Shown here: positions 1 to 11,227 of the stretch, one piece after another
Numbering within the stretch: the first letter of the stretch is position 1
Layout: each line of letters starts with the position of its first letter
NCBI RefSeq assembly: GCF_024763615.1
Contig: NC_077223.1
Location: forward strand, 72,540,627-72,604,626
Source: Phlebotomus papatasi
Lineage: Eukaryota > Arthropoda > Insecta > Diptera > Psychodidae
DNA: 64,000 nt
Direction of reading: 5' to 3'
Program-made: the position numbers and the translations under genes
Notes under the pieces: model-generated
What the model saw: only the letters and a program-made list of their open reading frames with translations
The model's database searches: none
What the model was told of the DNA's origin: nothing

Positions 1-10
1 ATGGGCTATA

Positions 11-470
11 GGGTAAGATTACGTAATTTGGAATCATGTCCAGTTTGGAACTTTAAGATTTCATAACACTTTAAATGGAAAAAAGGAAAACGAACGAAGA
101 AGTAGTCTCGAATGTAACGTCTTGTACATCTTCGTGGTTTCCTTTTTCGCTTTGACTATCTGTAACAGTGAGAAAGTCTCAAAATTTCAAAACACTGAGA
201 AAGAAAGGGGGTGCGATTAACTTTTTTTCCTCATAAATTTAACACTTTTTAAGTGTAAAAATATATCAACATTTTTTAATGTTAATTTTACACCTTTTAA
301 GGGTAAAATCAACATGAAAAAAGGTAGCTTTAACCCCTAATACACCTAAAAAGCATAATATTTACACCGATTTCGGATCAATACTGCAGGGTAAAATTAA
401 TATTTCCGGAATGTTATTTTAACTTTTTCGGATTTCTCTCAGTGAATAATCAAATTAGCTTATCTTACTC
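11..470. mobile_element. TA-flanked MITE (family M, copy 1), interrupted
   Basis: Terminal inverted repeats begin GGGTAAGATTACGTAATTTG on the left. The right end (447-470) reads as the imperfect reverse complement. TA lies on both sides (9-10 and 471-472). The body shares cttcgtggtttcctttttcg and gtgagaaa with the complete copy at 45192-45413. The element is split at 193 by a second MITE. The TA duplication and non-coding body fit a Tc1/mariner-type non-autonomous element. No open frame of interest. Confidence 0.7.
193..444 (+). mobile_element. TIR element family B (CACTGAGA ends), copy 1, nested
   Basis: Ends are CACTGAGAAAG and TTTCTCTCAGTG. Three copies occur in the window: here, 28028-28272 (inverted) and 31401-31654. 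All share the core ccgatttcggatcaatactg cagggtaaaatta and a run of gttaattttacac-like words. The other two copies are flanked by TA; here the flanks do not match, probably through decay. It sits inside family M copy 1 and is therefore younger than that insertion. About 250 bp, no coding potential. Confidence 0.75.
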
Positions 471-925
471 TATAGCTTGAATGCCGCATTATAGGTTTGA
501 GACTATACGGTTTACCCAATTTTTCTAAGGTTTCCATATTCTAATTAAAATTCAATTATAAGGATTTTGAAAATTAAATAGACTATTTGCCCTTAACACT
601 TTAAAGACGAATAGGATACCGAAAAAAAACTAATTTTTCGAGTTATCTAGAATCTAGAGGATAAAATAACCTTCTATAGTCACAATGTTTTTGTTTTTGG
701 GACATCGGTGTTTCACCCATCCCTAAAGGGTTAAGGGGTTACATAGACAAAAAAGTTTAATAAATAGTATATTTTCTTTTCAATGTAAAAAAAAAACTTT
801 AATTCAAGCTCCTAAAAGTACAACATTTGAAGTATATTTTCAGAAAACTTTTTTTTTTAAATTTAAAGATTCAGGCAAACATTTTTGAAAAGAGCTTACT
901 TTTTGATGGACAAGATTTATGGAAT
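471..925. other. AT-rich stretch, no gene seen
   Basis: Homopolymer-rich DNA with no credible open frame. The words ttaaggggttacat at about 731-744 match the terminus of the TTAA-flanked element at 31848-32823, so a decayed end of that family may lie here. No partner end was found. Confidence 0.4.
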
Positions 926-1177
926 TAATGGTAGCACAACGCTCCATAGAGAGTTAGGCCTTCCCACAAGGGGAGTTCGGGACATCCATTATTATATTTT
1001 CTTATACAGAGATAGGACTGTCAGTCCCATGCCCGTGAAATCAAGTACATGAAGCTCACTGGATGCAATTCGAACACCTTTAACTCCAGGAAAATTCCTG
1101 GTGACCTAAAAGGGATTCGAATCCTTGACACTTGTATCATACAGCGAGTACTCTACCACTTGACCCATTGAGTGCCG
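926..1177 (-). mobile_element. tRNA-derived SINE, near full length
   Basis: Read on the minus strand, it begins with a tRNA-like head. An A-box-like stretch GGGTCAAGTGGTAGAGTA (about 1167-1150) is followed by a B-box-like GGATTCGAATCC (about 1124-1113). Together they form a bipartite RNA polymerase III internal promoter. A body of about 190 bp follows and ends near CTATGGAGCGTTGTGCTACC. Related pieces lie at 1408-1500 (3' part) and 7985-8097 (body), which shows it is a dispersed repeat and not a single tRNA gene. The cloverleaf cannot be folded cleanly, so no amino acid identity is assigned. The 3' end may match a partner LINE tail (inference). Confidence 0.75.
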
Positions 1178-1407
1178 ACTTATTATTCTTAAATGTGGAT
1201 TATTTACGAATTACGAATAAAATTTGTTTTTTTATTGGCAAAACTAGACTTTTTATACTAATACTATTTTTTAAGTGGAGAAATTCTAGATTTTTTTTAC
1301 CGAAAAAAAGTTTTTATTGATAAAAACACTATTTTTACCCAGATTCTATTTAATAATAATAATAATTAAATAAAATCAGGGTAAAAATAAAGTTTTTATC
1401 TATAAAA
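1178..1407. other. AT-rich spacer with a TAA microsatellite
   Basis: Contains a short TAA run at about 1352-1366 within AT-rich DNA. TAA runs are common at SINE/LINE tails and the next SINE fragment starts 40 bp on, but the link is uncertain. Nothing else seen. Confidence 0.4.
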
Positions 1408-1500
1408 TAATGCTGGCACAACATTCCATGGAGGAACTAGGCCTTCCCACCAAGGGATTTCTAGACACGCATTATTATTTTTTTTCTTGTACGGGATGAG
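1408..1500 (-). mobile_element. SINE 3' fragment
   Basis: The segment aatgctggcacaacattcc followed by taggccttcccaccaaggga matches the 3' part of the SINE at 926-1177 (926-1005) with several substitutions. The tRNA-like head is missing. This is the 5' truncation expected of target-primed retrotransposition. Confidence 0.7.
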
Positions 1501-3419
1501 GTTGTTTTGTACGGGATTCTATTTGCCCGATTTAATTCTTCTAAAGAAAAGAGATGGCAAAGCATCCCAGCTTTTGCAGAATGCTCTAACTCAAAGATGA
1601 AAAAAAAATTCTATAAATATTTTTTATCTTAATTCATTTTATATTTAAATAACAGAAAAAGAGCGTTCTTTATTCAGTAATTGCTTCGTTATATTCTTTG
1701 TCGTCCATAAAGAGTTAACAAGACCAAACTCATATCAATAATTCAGTTTTTTAAAGATTAAATCCTGAAATAAAAATTGTTTTTATCGAATAATCAAATG
1801 TTCCAATTCAATCACCCCTATGGCCTCTACATATTGGGAACAGTTTTCATCGAAAATTGCATTTTTGACAGAATTTTGAAGTTTCCACCTGCAGACGATT
1901 TCCTTCAAAAAATCATTTTCTTTTATTCCAAGTACTTCCAATGTGTAGAGACCTTTAGCTAATAAATTATGCTAAATAGTAAGTACAATCGATAGGTTAA
2001 TTTCGAACATCTATTCAAAGTTTTTTTCTTCGAATAACTCGTTTGGAAACTGAGGGAAACTACAGTTTGTATGCAAAGGAGTTAAGTAATTACTTTACAT
2101 GGTATGAAACATGGAGTTACATTAAATGCTATGGGGATATTTTCCATGTTATGTTTGCAACGCAGCATAATATGCACAGAAGCCGCTCCTCGGTGTTACC
2201 ATCCACAGAAAATGAAAGTCTCTCCACAAAACACGAGGCGATCAATCAATAAGTTATAATTTACATTCAAGCCGATTATTTATGATTCAATTTATTCAAT
2301 TGAGGCGTTTCAATCAATATTGCGGTGTAGAATTCAATTGGAAAATTGGAAATGAAGCATTTTCGACATATCTGGGAGGAAATGTTTCCTTCCCGGGACT
2401 TGTCTATCCATGAGAGTGACATGGCTTGGGTCTCCCAGTATTTTAGTCAGGGGTGGATGTTTATTTTCAAATAGCTCCCATTCACCCAATACGGTGGTTA
2501 AGAACACAGAAACTGCAATTACATGCAATTAGGCTCTACAATCCAATATGGGTGGCTCAAATTGTCAATTGCCTCCCGATAATCAAATAGACGTGGGATT
2601 TTCACTGTTTGTACTGTTGATGAGAGAAAAATGGTCTAATGACATATGTGAAGGAAGAAAAAGAAATGAAAGTAAATAAATTAATTTCAATTTTCTCATC
2701 AATCGTATTTCTAACTAACAGCCCATAAATGATTCATGGAGGAAACTTTTCTTTCCCCCAGAAAGAACTTTTGAAGAAGAAACTCTCAAGTTGTCTTGCA
2801 TGAGTTCTCATGTTCCCTGCCCACGGATCTCCCTCTCAAAGTGAGATTGATGGAAGTCAATTGGAGGAAAAAATACGGTTTGAGTTATAATTCAGGAAAT
2901 TCTGACTTTTGCACGCATCAATCCTTGTGCGTGCAAGAGTCAATTTAGGATTATTTTTCTATTCAACTTCAGAAAAAAAATGTAGCTGAGGTGCCGGAGA
3001 TATGAAATTTGCACTGATGAACGATATTTTAGATCTTTTGATATTCCTTTTTGAACACTTTAAAAATACTCAAAATGGACTGATATTAAAATACATTATG
3101 TACATGTAATTATTTCTTGTAATTCATCATGAAACTAAATTAAATAAAGAATCTCAGCTAATAAACATGATTTTGTTGCAACAACAAAACAAACCAATTG
3201 AGAAGCTAAATTACACCATGATAAGGCTCATTTCCATTTAAAATGAAAGGGATGGGGGTGATTTTAATATGTTGGTTCGCTAGAGCATGTTGATTTGTGG
3301 GGGGTCACCGAAAACTGGAAGCTGATATCTCTTATGCTTTGGAAGCCAGTATGGTATAAGAAGTTAAAAAAAGTGGATTGTGAAAACTGCTCTCGTGGAG
3401 TTCAAACAGTTAAATTATG
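1501..3419. other. Non-coding stretch, no gene recognised
   Basis: Mixed AT-rich DNA with a somewhat less biased island at about 2030-2960. Open frames of 61-69 codons here (for example 2043-2252 and 2334-2528) lack good starts, splice context and any recognisable motif. I see no repeat shared with the rest of the window. Confidence 0.4.
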
Positions 3420-3476
3420 AAAAAAGCTCAATTTTAAAGGTGCCCCAATTCAAAGGTGCCCCACTTCTCCTTACAC
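3420..3476. mobile_element. Possible transposon end (family V)
   Basis: The words aaaggtgccccaattcaaag and gtgccccacttctccttac resemble the right end of the element ending at 35914 (ttcaaaggtgctccacttcg ccctac). Only this end is visible, so it is a fragment at best. Confidence 0.3.
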
Positions 3477-3649
3477 GCAGAGAAATCTTCTACTAGAATT
3501 AAGAAATTTTTACTTAAATCGTAATAAAATTAGAGTAAATTTTGCTCCAAGTAATTTTATTTCTTAATTTCAGGTTAAATTATTAAAAGTTACCTAACAG
3601 GCCGTAGGATTAGTTTAAGTAAATGGTGGATCAAACATTTGTAAAATCT

Positions 3650-4695
3650 TAGAAAATCTTAGAGTATTACGGATTAATAGTAGTTTAAAATAAAGTTATT
3701 TCTAGAATATCGAGAGGATCAATTTTAGTAACTGCAGGGTTAATATTAGTAACTATGAGGATTATTTTTAGAATATCGAAGTGATTAATTCTAATAGACT
3801 GGGGGTTTACTTTTGTATGGAGGGTTAATATTAGTAAATTCTAGAATTAATTTTAGTAACTTTCAGGATTGATTTTAGAATATCAAGGGGATTAATTTTT
3901 AAAACCCTGGGGGGGGGGGGTTATTCTTAGTAACTTTCAGGATTAATTTTAGAATATCAAAGGGATCAATTTTAGTAATCTTGGGGGTTGATTTTAGTAT
4001 CTTTCTGGACTAATTATAATAACTTTCAAGATTGATTTTAGAATATCGAAAGGTTTAATTTTAGTAACCTGTGGGGTTAAGTTTAGTAACTTTCTGAACT
4101 AATTATAGTAACTTTCAGGATTGATTTTAGAATATCGAAGGGATCAAGTTTGTAACCTGGGGGGTTGATTTTAATATCTTTCTGAACTAACTATAATAAC
4201 TTTCAGGATTGATTTTAGAATATCGAAAGGATCAATTTTAGTAACCTGTGGGGTTAATTTTAGTAACATTCAGGATTGATTTTAGAAAATCGAGGGCATT
4301 AATTTTAATTGGGGGTCATTTTTAGTAATAATAACTTTCAGAATTCGTTTTAGAATATCGAAGCGATCAAATTTAGTAACCTGGGGGGGGGGGGGGGGGT
4401 TAATTTTAATAACTTTCTGGACTAATTATAATAACTTTCAGGATTCATTTTAGAATATCGAGGGGATCAATTTTAGTAACATGAGGGTTAATTTTAGTAC
4501 CTTTCCAAATTAATTTTAGTAACTTTGAAGATTGATTTTAGAATATCGAGGGGATCAATTTTAGTAACCTGGGGGTTAATTTTAGTACCTTTCGTGATTA
4601 ATTTTAGTAAGTTTCCGGATTGATTTTAGAATATCGGGGGATCAATTTTAGTAACTTGGGGGATTAATCTTAGTACCTTTCGGGATTGACTTTAG
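3650..4695. repeat. Minisatellite with 22-bp unit and 88-bp higher-order period
   Basis: The anchor ttttagaatatcga recurs about every 88 bp (near 3866, 3940, 4031, 4120, 4207, 4272, 4347, 4442, 4531, 4619, 4685), with shorter steps of 65-75 bp. Each 88-bp block is four related ~22-bp subunits. Their cores are gattgattttagaatatcg, gatcaattttagtaacctgg, ggttaattttagtaccttt and actaattataataactttc. The short steps fit loss of one subunit. Two subunits have expanded into G runs of 12 (3909-3920) and 17 (4383-4399). The edge copies (3607-3800) are more degraded. No coding potential. Confidence 0.85.
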
Positions 4696-4699
4696 AAAT

Positions 4700-7600
4700 A
4701 CTACGTTTTTTTAATTTATTTTTTAAACATTATTAAGTATTCACTAATGAATTTCCAATACTATTCGGCTCATCCGATTTACAGTAGCACGAGCTAATTG
4801 CAGTAAATAACAGGATATTGAAAGATGCTTAATGGTGTCTACATATTAGAGAAATTTATGTATTTTTGCGGCTATTAAAAGGTAGCCGGACTTTCCGGTT
4901 TCTTTGGGCCGGGTTGCCAAATATTCATTTTCATAGGGAGCAGCTGGGGATTCTGAGCGTGGAACTTCCATCACGCTGCTCGTTCGCCTTACCCCCCAAA
5001 GAATTAAAGGATTAAAGAGCTTTTTCTATACAAGCGTAGGGAATTTGTTTCAATATGGACATAAATTTCTCTAGTGTGTAGACGTCAAAACAGCTCTACT
5101 TATTCAATAATCTTAAAGATCATGGCGATAATTGCTAATATATTAAGAAAAATTCTATAATAGATATCTTATCGTTATTAAACTACAGAAAATTATAAAA
5201 AAATATATGTAGCTTCGGTAGCTTCTATTAATAATTGCAATAGTTCTGAAATTGCTGAAAGCCACTAATTGGGAATGTTTATAGTATTCATGCAGTTTTA
5301 TAAAATCAATTGCAGAATTCAAACTACAAGGGCTACGGGTTAATTAGTAACATGATGTTTTTGGCACATTCCTCGCTAGGAAAAGATCGCTAAAGATGAA
5401 ATTTACTGGTTTTGAATTTCCCGAAAGCTCTCCATTGGTCAAAATGCATTGTTAAATTATTTATAATATAAAAGTACAATGATTACAAGAAGAATGGTTT
5501 GAGTGATTAGATTACAACTCCTCGATAAATCAGCTAAATCTCTTATCATTATGTCAGTTAGAGCGGTTAGTGCAAAATAAATCGAAAAACGCTATAATAT
5601 CTTGTTTCTTCGAAAAGAAATCATATTTAGTGCATTATTGTAAGAAAACCCAGATGGAAGAGCGTCCTTCAAGTTCAAGGACAAAATGTATAGAAATCTT
5701 TTTCACCCTTTTATAGGTCTCGGAGAATTTTATTGTCTGCTGGCTGTTCCAATGCATCTTGAGCATCCAAAGAAATCCTTGGAATCTTTAACGAAAGAAA
5801 AAGTGAATAAATTGCGGTGATTCCTTTGAAATTCAAGAATCAAGCATAAAAATCATATTTAAATAAATTCGTTATTAGCATAAGGTATTACTTCCTCATT
5901 CGCTCCCTTTCATTCTCGATAAGGGTTGCACTACCCTTAGGTACTTGATTCCCAGACCTCGAGATTCATTGAAAAAAAAGGGTTAAAAGGTAGCATTGAG
6001 AGCCTGAGAAAGATTTTTTTTTGCTGCATTGTCTGTCTCCGACAGCATTAGCATTTTGGGATGTTTTGCATTTGATAAAGAAAAACCAATCGATCCCTTA
6101 TTGCAGAATATCGCATTAATGGCTTTTATTGTGATGCTTGTCATAATGTTGCTTCTAATAATGCGATTTTCATAGAGCCACTCTTTTGCCGATATTATTT
6201 GAGGGGTTGGAAACAGGTAGACAATTCCCATTCGGATCACTGACAAAACCTCGTGTGGCAAAAGGTTGCACTATTGCTATTTTTTGGCGAATAATCAAAC
6301 GTGTTGTATGGGTTTTTTTTATGTGTGTACCATCTCTATTTTTTTTTGCCAACCATCAATAGGGCTCAAAGAGATTTCAATAGAGGTCTTTCTTCCTCAG
6401 TCATTTGGAGACAATGCCTAGAGCCAAAGGAAAAAAAACCACAATTCATTGTAGCCAATTTTGCCTTCAGGTCGAAAGATCATCTTTTTCACCTTTTGTA
6501 TAAGACTCATTGTTCAGGTAAAAGGTCAAATATTTACCAGCAATTAACACCAACAAAAGGTACCACTTGATGGATCAATTAGTGGAATTATCTGTGGCAG
6601 AAATCACGCGAGAACAGAAGAAGAAAATTTTAAGACTTAAGCTGGCGTACGTGCTAAGCAGAGTTGGAAGAATTTCCAGATGCAAGATAAGAGTGACACA
6701 AGATGCAACCTTTTCTGTTAAATCATGCAGAAAAGAGAAAAAGACATTTCACCTGGAAAGATATCCCTATATAAAATATCATAATTGATGAGCCTCTAAT
6801 ATTATTCTGAAGTCTTTGGTATGTTTATCAGATTGAACAATTGGAAGTTTCGAAAGTTACATTTAACTTTGTGTATCTTTAAGATTTTCTGATTAAGAAA
6901 TAATGGCCAAAATAATTATTAAAAAACATTTACATGCAAATAAGTGAGAATTTTAATTTAAAAACACTTAACCGCTTTTTGAAATAAAAATATAAAGTTT
7001 TAAAGGAAGGGTTTAAGTAATATTCAAAAGCTTACGAGTGGTTTTTTTTTTCTTTCACTGAGGTTCAGTGTTTCCGTCCAGGTTCATAAATCACATGACT
7101 ATTCCAAAAACAAAAAGAAGACACATTACATTAAAAAGTTCAATAACCGATATTTTACGATTCATCACCAGTTGAGATCGATATAGCTATTTTTTTGAGT
7201 TTTTGTAATCTTTTCGGTAGCTTTCAAATAAATATAAATTGAGAAATAAACCCTTTAAAGTGGTTTCTCCGGTGTTACTGTATCTTTTGTAAAATTATGT
7301 TTTTTTCAGTTATACATTGACGCAATGTGTCTTAAAGCCTTTAAGGACTAGAAGGTCAAAAATTGGGGTTCAGAAAAAAAAACAGTTCTTTGCATCTTTA
7401 GAACAAAATGTGACTTTCGAAGGCTGTAGAAAAAAAATCATTTTTTGGGTTACCGATGACCCAATCGTTCTTAAAGGGTTAATGTGAAAAAATGGTAATC
7501 GAAAATTGTGTGGTCTTCGCCCACGTTAAACGTTTATAACGTAATCTAAAATTTAAAAAAAAAAATGTTTTTGAATCATTTATTGGGAATAATGAAAAAC

Positions 7601-7984
7601 CGCCTTTAGGAAATGTCTACTTTGAACAGAATAGATCGATATCCTATATCGTTTAACTTTTCAATCGTTCCCAAATTACGGAAAACTAACAAACACAATA
7701 ACGAAATTTTTTGCAAATTTTCAATTTCCAGAATTTTTCAAAAACCTATGATTTTCTGCATGGACAAGATATTCTCGTAATCTAACTTTCTAAGGTCGTG
7801 TTTTTCGATAATTTTATATGGGATTTTTTTACAAGTTAGATCCTAGTTTCTAGTAGATTTCAAACTTTTTCTTCAATTTTTAATTTTAATTTTCCTATTT
7901 TTGTATTTTTCTCCTTCTGTGCACACAATTGTTAAAATGATGACATTATTTTTTCAATTTATAAATATAAGATTTTTTTTATAA
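4700..7984. other. Long non-coding stretch, no gene recognised
   Basis: AT-rich with a slightly more balanced island at about 5640-6790. The longest frames (5983-6261 minus, 6301-6570 plus, 6567-6788 plus) overlap on both strands, start at weak positions and translate to low-complexity F/L/I/K-rich peptides. I do not call any of them. A short match of 16/17 bases at 7062-7078 links to the 66-bp insertion at 50671-50736. Confidence 0.4.
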
Positions 7985-8097
7985 ACAAAGACTAAGTTTG
8001 TCAGTCCTAATGCCTGTAGAAATATATAAATTGAAGGCCATTTGGCAGCTATTCGAACTCTTTTAATGTTGGAAAATTTTCTGGTACCTGAAAAAGT
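7985..8097 (-). mobile_element. SINE body fragment
   Basis: Matches the middle of the SINE at 1010-1118 in the same orientation. Shared words include tgtcagtccatgcc-like, attcgaac and ggaaaatt ctggt. Head and tail are absent. It is more diverged than the 1408-1500 piece and so probably older. Confidence 0.55.
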
Positions 8098-8134
8098 TCA
8101 TTTTTTCTGTTTTCTTTAAAGTTTTTTGCAATTA

Positions 8135-8560
8135 GGGTAAGTGTGCCAAATTTCGGCATAGTTGCATGCAAGCGTCAAAGTCTCAAGTTTGAAATGTAAT
8201 ATTTTAAATACAAATTGATTTTTTTTATTCTTTCTTCCTAAAGAGTGTTGCTTGGAACCTTGTAAAGAGTTTTCCGTCTTTATTCACTCTATAATCATTC
8301 TTAATACATTTTAAAATGAATAAAAATATAGACATAGCTTTGGTGCCCTATTTCGGCCACCTTCATTCTCATAGATCCTTCCCTTTAGGAATTCTTCCAA
8401 TGCCTTTTTCACGTCATCTCGTTAGTCGAAGCTACATTTTTTGTTATTCTTTTGCATTGTATAATCTCTAGAGTACGTAAAATATAAAAGTTCATGGAAA
8501 TTCGAGGAACAAAAAAGGTGGCCGAAATTGCAAGCTGGCCGGAATTTGGCACACTTACCC
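8135..8560 (+). mobile_element. TA-flanked MITE family A (GGGTAAGTGTGCC), copy 1
   Basis: Ends GGGTAAGTGTGCCAAAT and ATTTGGCACACTTACCC are exact inverted repeats, with TA on both sides (8133-8134, 8561-8562). Inside the left end lies ttcggcatagttgcatgcaa; inside the right end lies cgaaattgcaagctggccgg. Five copies occur in the window (also 13682-14103, 28944-29380, 50576-50963, 59184-59617), all 390-440 bp. No transposase frame remains, so it is non-autonomous. TA duplication fits Tc1/mariner/pogo. Confidence 0.9.
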
Positions 8561-8562
8561 TA

Positions 8563-9270
8563 CTAAAAATTTTAAATATTTTAGAAATAATTTTATGAAT
8601 TTTTTTCAACAACGATTTATTTCTAAATTATATTGATAACATTCCAAAATTTTTAACAATAAAATTAGTGTTCACTGTTACTACACTTTTCAACTTTATT
8701 CAAAATTATAATTTCATTATTATTTTATTTTAATTATATTGAAATTTATATTTTGTTCTTCCTACGTGTTTTCTCTTTATTATAGACGGGACTCTATAAT
8801 TAAATTAAAATTCAATTACAATTTTCGTGTTTTTTTTTGGAATGGGTGTTTCCTTATTCATCATTCTAGAAATTAAAACTTTATTAAAAAGGATGCGTTT
8901 TAAAATTATTTTTGGGTACAGCTTTCTAAAGAATCATTTCCAAACAAAGCACCTCATCCTAAGCCTTCCGAAATGTTCGAAATCATGGCTAACCCAAAAA
9001 GTACATTATACCTGTCATACACCAAAAGTGCCTTTCTTTTAATTTACCGATATTAATATTTTTTTTTAAGAAGTTTCACGCATAAGAGAATTTTCTTCAC
9101 TTTTTGCGATTTCCAAAATTTTATTAAAATATGATCTCTTATGTGGGGATAAGGAACCGATCTGGATATAACTTCTCTCTCGGTAGAGTTTAAGCAGAAA
9201 AGGGTGACTAACTTAAAAACCAAAAGCTATTACATGGTAAATAAATCTGTAAAAATCATTAAGTCTACAA
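8563..9270. other. AT-rich stretch, no gene seen
   Basis: Strongly AT-rich. A 71-codon frame at 8827-9042 is low in complexity and has no supporting signal. Nothing else noted. Confidence 0.4.
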
Positions 9271-9272
9271 TA

Positions 9273-9602
9273 CAGTGCCCGCTTTGTAATCCGGATGATT
9301 GGGAGACAATATGACAGATGTCCGCTTCGTAATCCGGATGGATTTTTTGAATTTGTTCAACGTCTCGAAAATATTATACAAGTTTTTTTTTTGTAGAATT
9401 AGAATAAAAGTTTTAAAGAAGATTAAAAAGACGTGATTGGATAATTCTATGCTATTATACTTCATTTATTGAACAAAAACATCACAGGATAATTCATTTT
9501 CATTGCTGAACACACATGCATACATAGCCTCAAAATTATTTTAAATGTAACCGTCGATAACTCGTCCGGATTACGCCGATCCGGATTAGAGAGCGGGCAC
9601 TG
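9273..9602 (+). mobile_element. Pogo/Tigger-like MITE family E (CAGTGCCCGC), copy 1
   Basis: Starts CAGTGCCCGCTTTGTAATCC and ends ggattagagagcgggcactg, with TA flanks at 9271-9272 and 9603-9604. Sub-terminal gtaatccggatg is repeated inside each end. An inverted copy lies at 27551-27864 with the same body (cgtctcgaaaatattata; tgctgaacacacatgcat). CAGT-starting TIRs with a TA duplication are typical of pogo/Tigger elements (family knowledge). The body has no complete frame. Confidence 0.85.
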
Positions 9603-9604
9603 TA

Positions 9605-10740
9605 TTTAGTTTCACCGATCGACTTTTCCAGCACTTCGAATTGTAAATTTAGAATTTTTAAAATCAGTCAGTATGAACTAAACTTAACCTATTGCTCTCA
9701 ACAGCGAGGCGTCTAAGATTAAATGGCGCGATCTTTCTTAGAGTTGAGCGTCAAAGGGCAGCTGATCGAGACTCCTCGGAGCGAGGGCATGAAATTCAAT
9801 TGAAATTGGAATAGAAATTGAGCATCTGGCCGCTTGATGATTCTCAATTCTCTCCGCAGTCGCGCTTCCTTCTCCCCACGAAGTCTTCAATTGTGTTGCC
9901 TTTTATCATTTGTCCATCGCACTGTGTTTCCTCCCTCTCTCTCTTCTTTGTCTTCCTTTTACGCCGGAAGGAAGCAAATCCACCAACATGACCATGAATC
10001 TATGTAATTAAGTACTTCATATTTGCTCACCAGAAACTCAGGCCTACGAAGCCACCGCGAAAGCGTCTTATCTAAAATTAATGGGTGTGAGGATGGCTTT
10101 AGAGACGGCAGTTGTTCAACTATTCCTTATTCCCCAGCACATAGCCTTGGTTTCTACAGTCTGGGAAAAGTGATTGCGATCAGTTGCATTTTCTCCTATT
10201 TCCTGCAATTAATTCAATGCGCCTCATTATTTGGGTGTTTTTACGAGCAATTGAGGAAATTAGTTGGATGAGAAATTCTTCTTAGACTCTTTCTTTCGAG
10301 TTAAGGTCACTAGCCTCATAATTTGGTTGTTGATTTTCATACACCCGGTGTTGGAACTTGACCATAAAAAAAAGACACACAAACACTTAGAATATACTCA
10401 AAATAATTATTTGAGAATTTGTCCAATTACTGTCCAATTGTGTAATTTAGTGGAGCGTGCTTCAGAACTCTTCAATGGAAACAATTGAATAACAGTGTTA
10501 AGACAGTTGTTATACAGACACACTTGATACTATCGAAAATGCAATTAATGCTAAAGATATGATTTTATCGCGTGGATGAAAAGTATGAAATGCAATAGTA
10601 AAAATATAAAACTAGTGATAAGCCTAGATAAGTTTATTGCAGGTGGGATTCTTAACGAGATTCATATCGGAATGCATGAGAATTCTATTACAGATACCAG
10701 AATATTCTCTAAAATTTTGCCAAAAAAATATGATCGTATA
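9605..10740. other. Single-copy island, no gene recognised
   Basis: From about 9690 to 10640 base composition is more even and no window repeat is seen. The words caattg and ctctctct are frequent. The frame 10023-10271 starts at TTG and runs 82 codons, but has neither a good ATG nor splice sites. It may be regulatory DNA; that is inference only. Confidence 0.4.
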
Positions 10741-11135
10741 GGGTAGACGCTGGTATTACCAAAACGCTCCTAATATCGATCAAGCGATGCTTGTAATATC
10801 GACTTCTCTTCCAATTGATGGATAAAAAAAAATAATTTTTCTACTTGAACTTTAATTATTATACGATTGTTTGATTAATTTATGTTTCACGATGTCAAAT
10901 AAAACAATTCATAATTTTTCTGGTAATATTTGCACAAGAAAAGTGATTTTAAAAAATGTGTGAACAAAATTACAATAGAAGACGTTCTAAAAGTTCACTT
11001 TGCTGCGATTTGTCTTAAGCAAATACAATCACTTTTGTCAAAGAATTGAACAGTTTGTGCGCTTCTTATCGATACAATTGGTATAGATATTAGAAACCAA
11101 TTGAGGATTGAAGCTTATATAGGAAGATTTCATAG

Positions 11136-11227
11136 GTAAGTACTGTTAGTTGAGCGTAATAAGAGGTTTTCTGTGATTGATAATATCAAATTCTGATGTA
11201 TGGAATATCGGTCACTTTTTTCTTCAG
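11136..11227 (+). other. Putative intron before the psq-type exon
   Basis: The donor context atag|GTAAGT at 11136 and acceptor tttttcttcAG| ending at 11227 are near-consensus and 92 bp apart. The open frame of the helix-turn-helix starts right after the acceptor. The upstream exon could not be identified: the preceding sequence has stops in all frames within a few tens of codons. Confidence 0.45.

Noticed and set aside
1113..1177. Functional tRNA gene
   Set aside because: A and B boxes are present, but the acceptor and anticodon arms do not pair properly, the sequence continues into a repeated body, and fragments occur elsewhere; it is a SINE head.
3650..4695. CRISPR-like array
   Set aside because: Repeats are degenerate with no unique spacers, in a eukaryotic context; it is a minisatellite.
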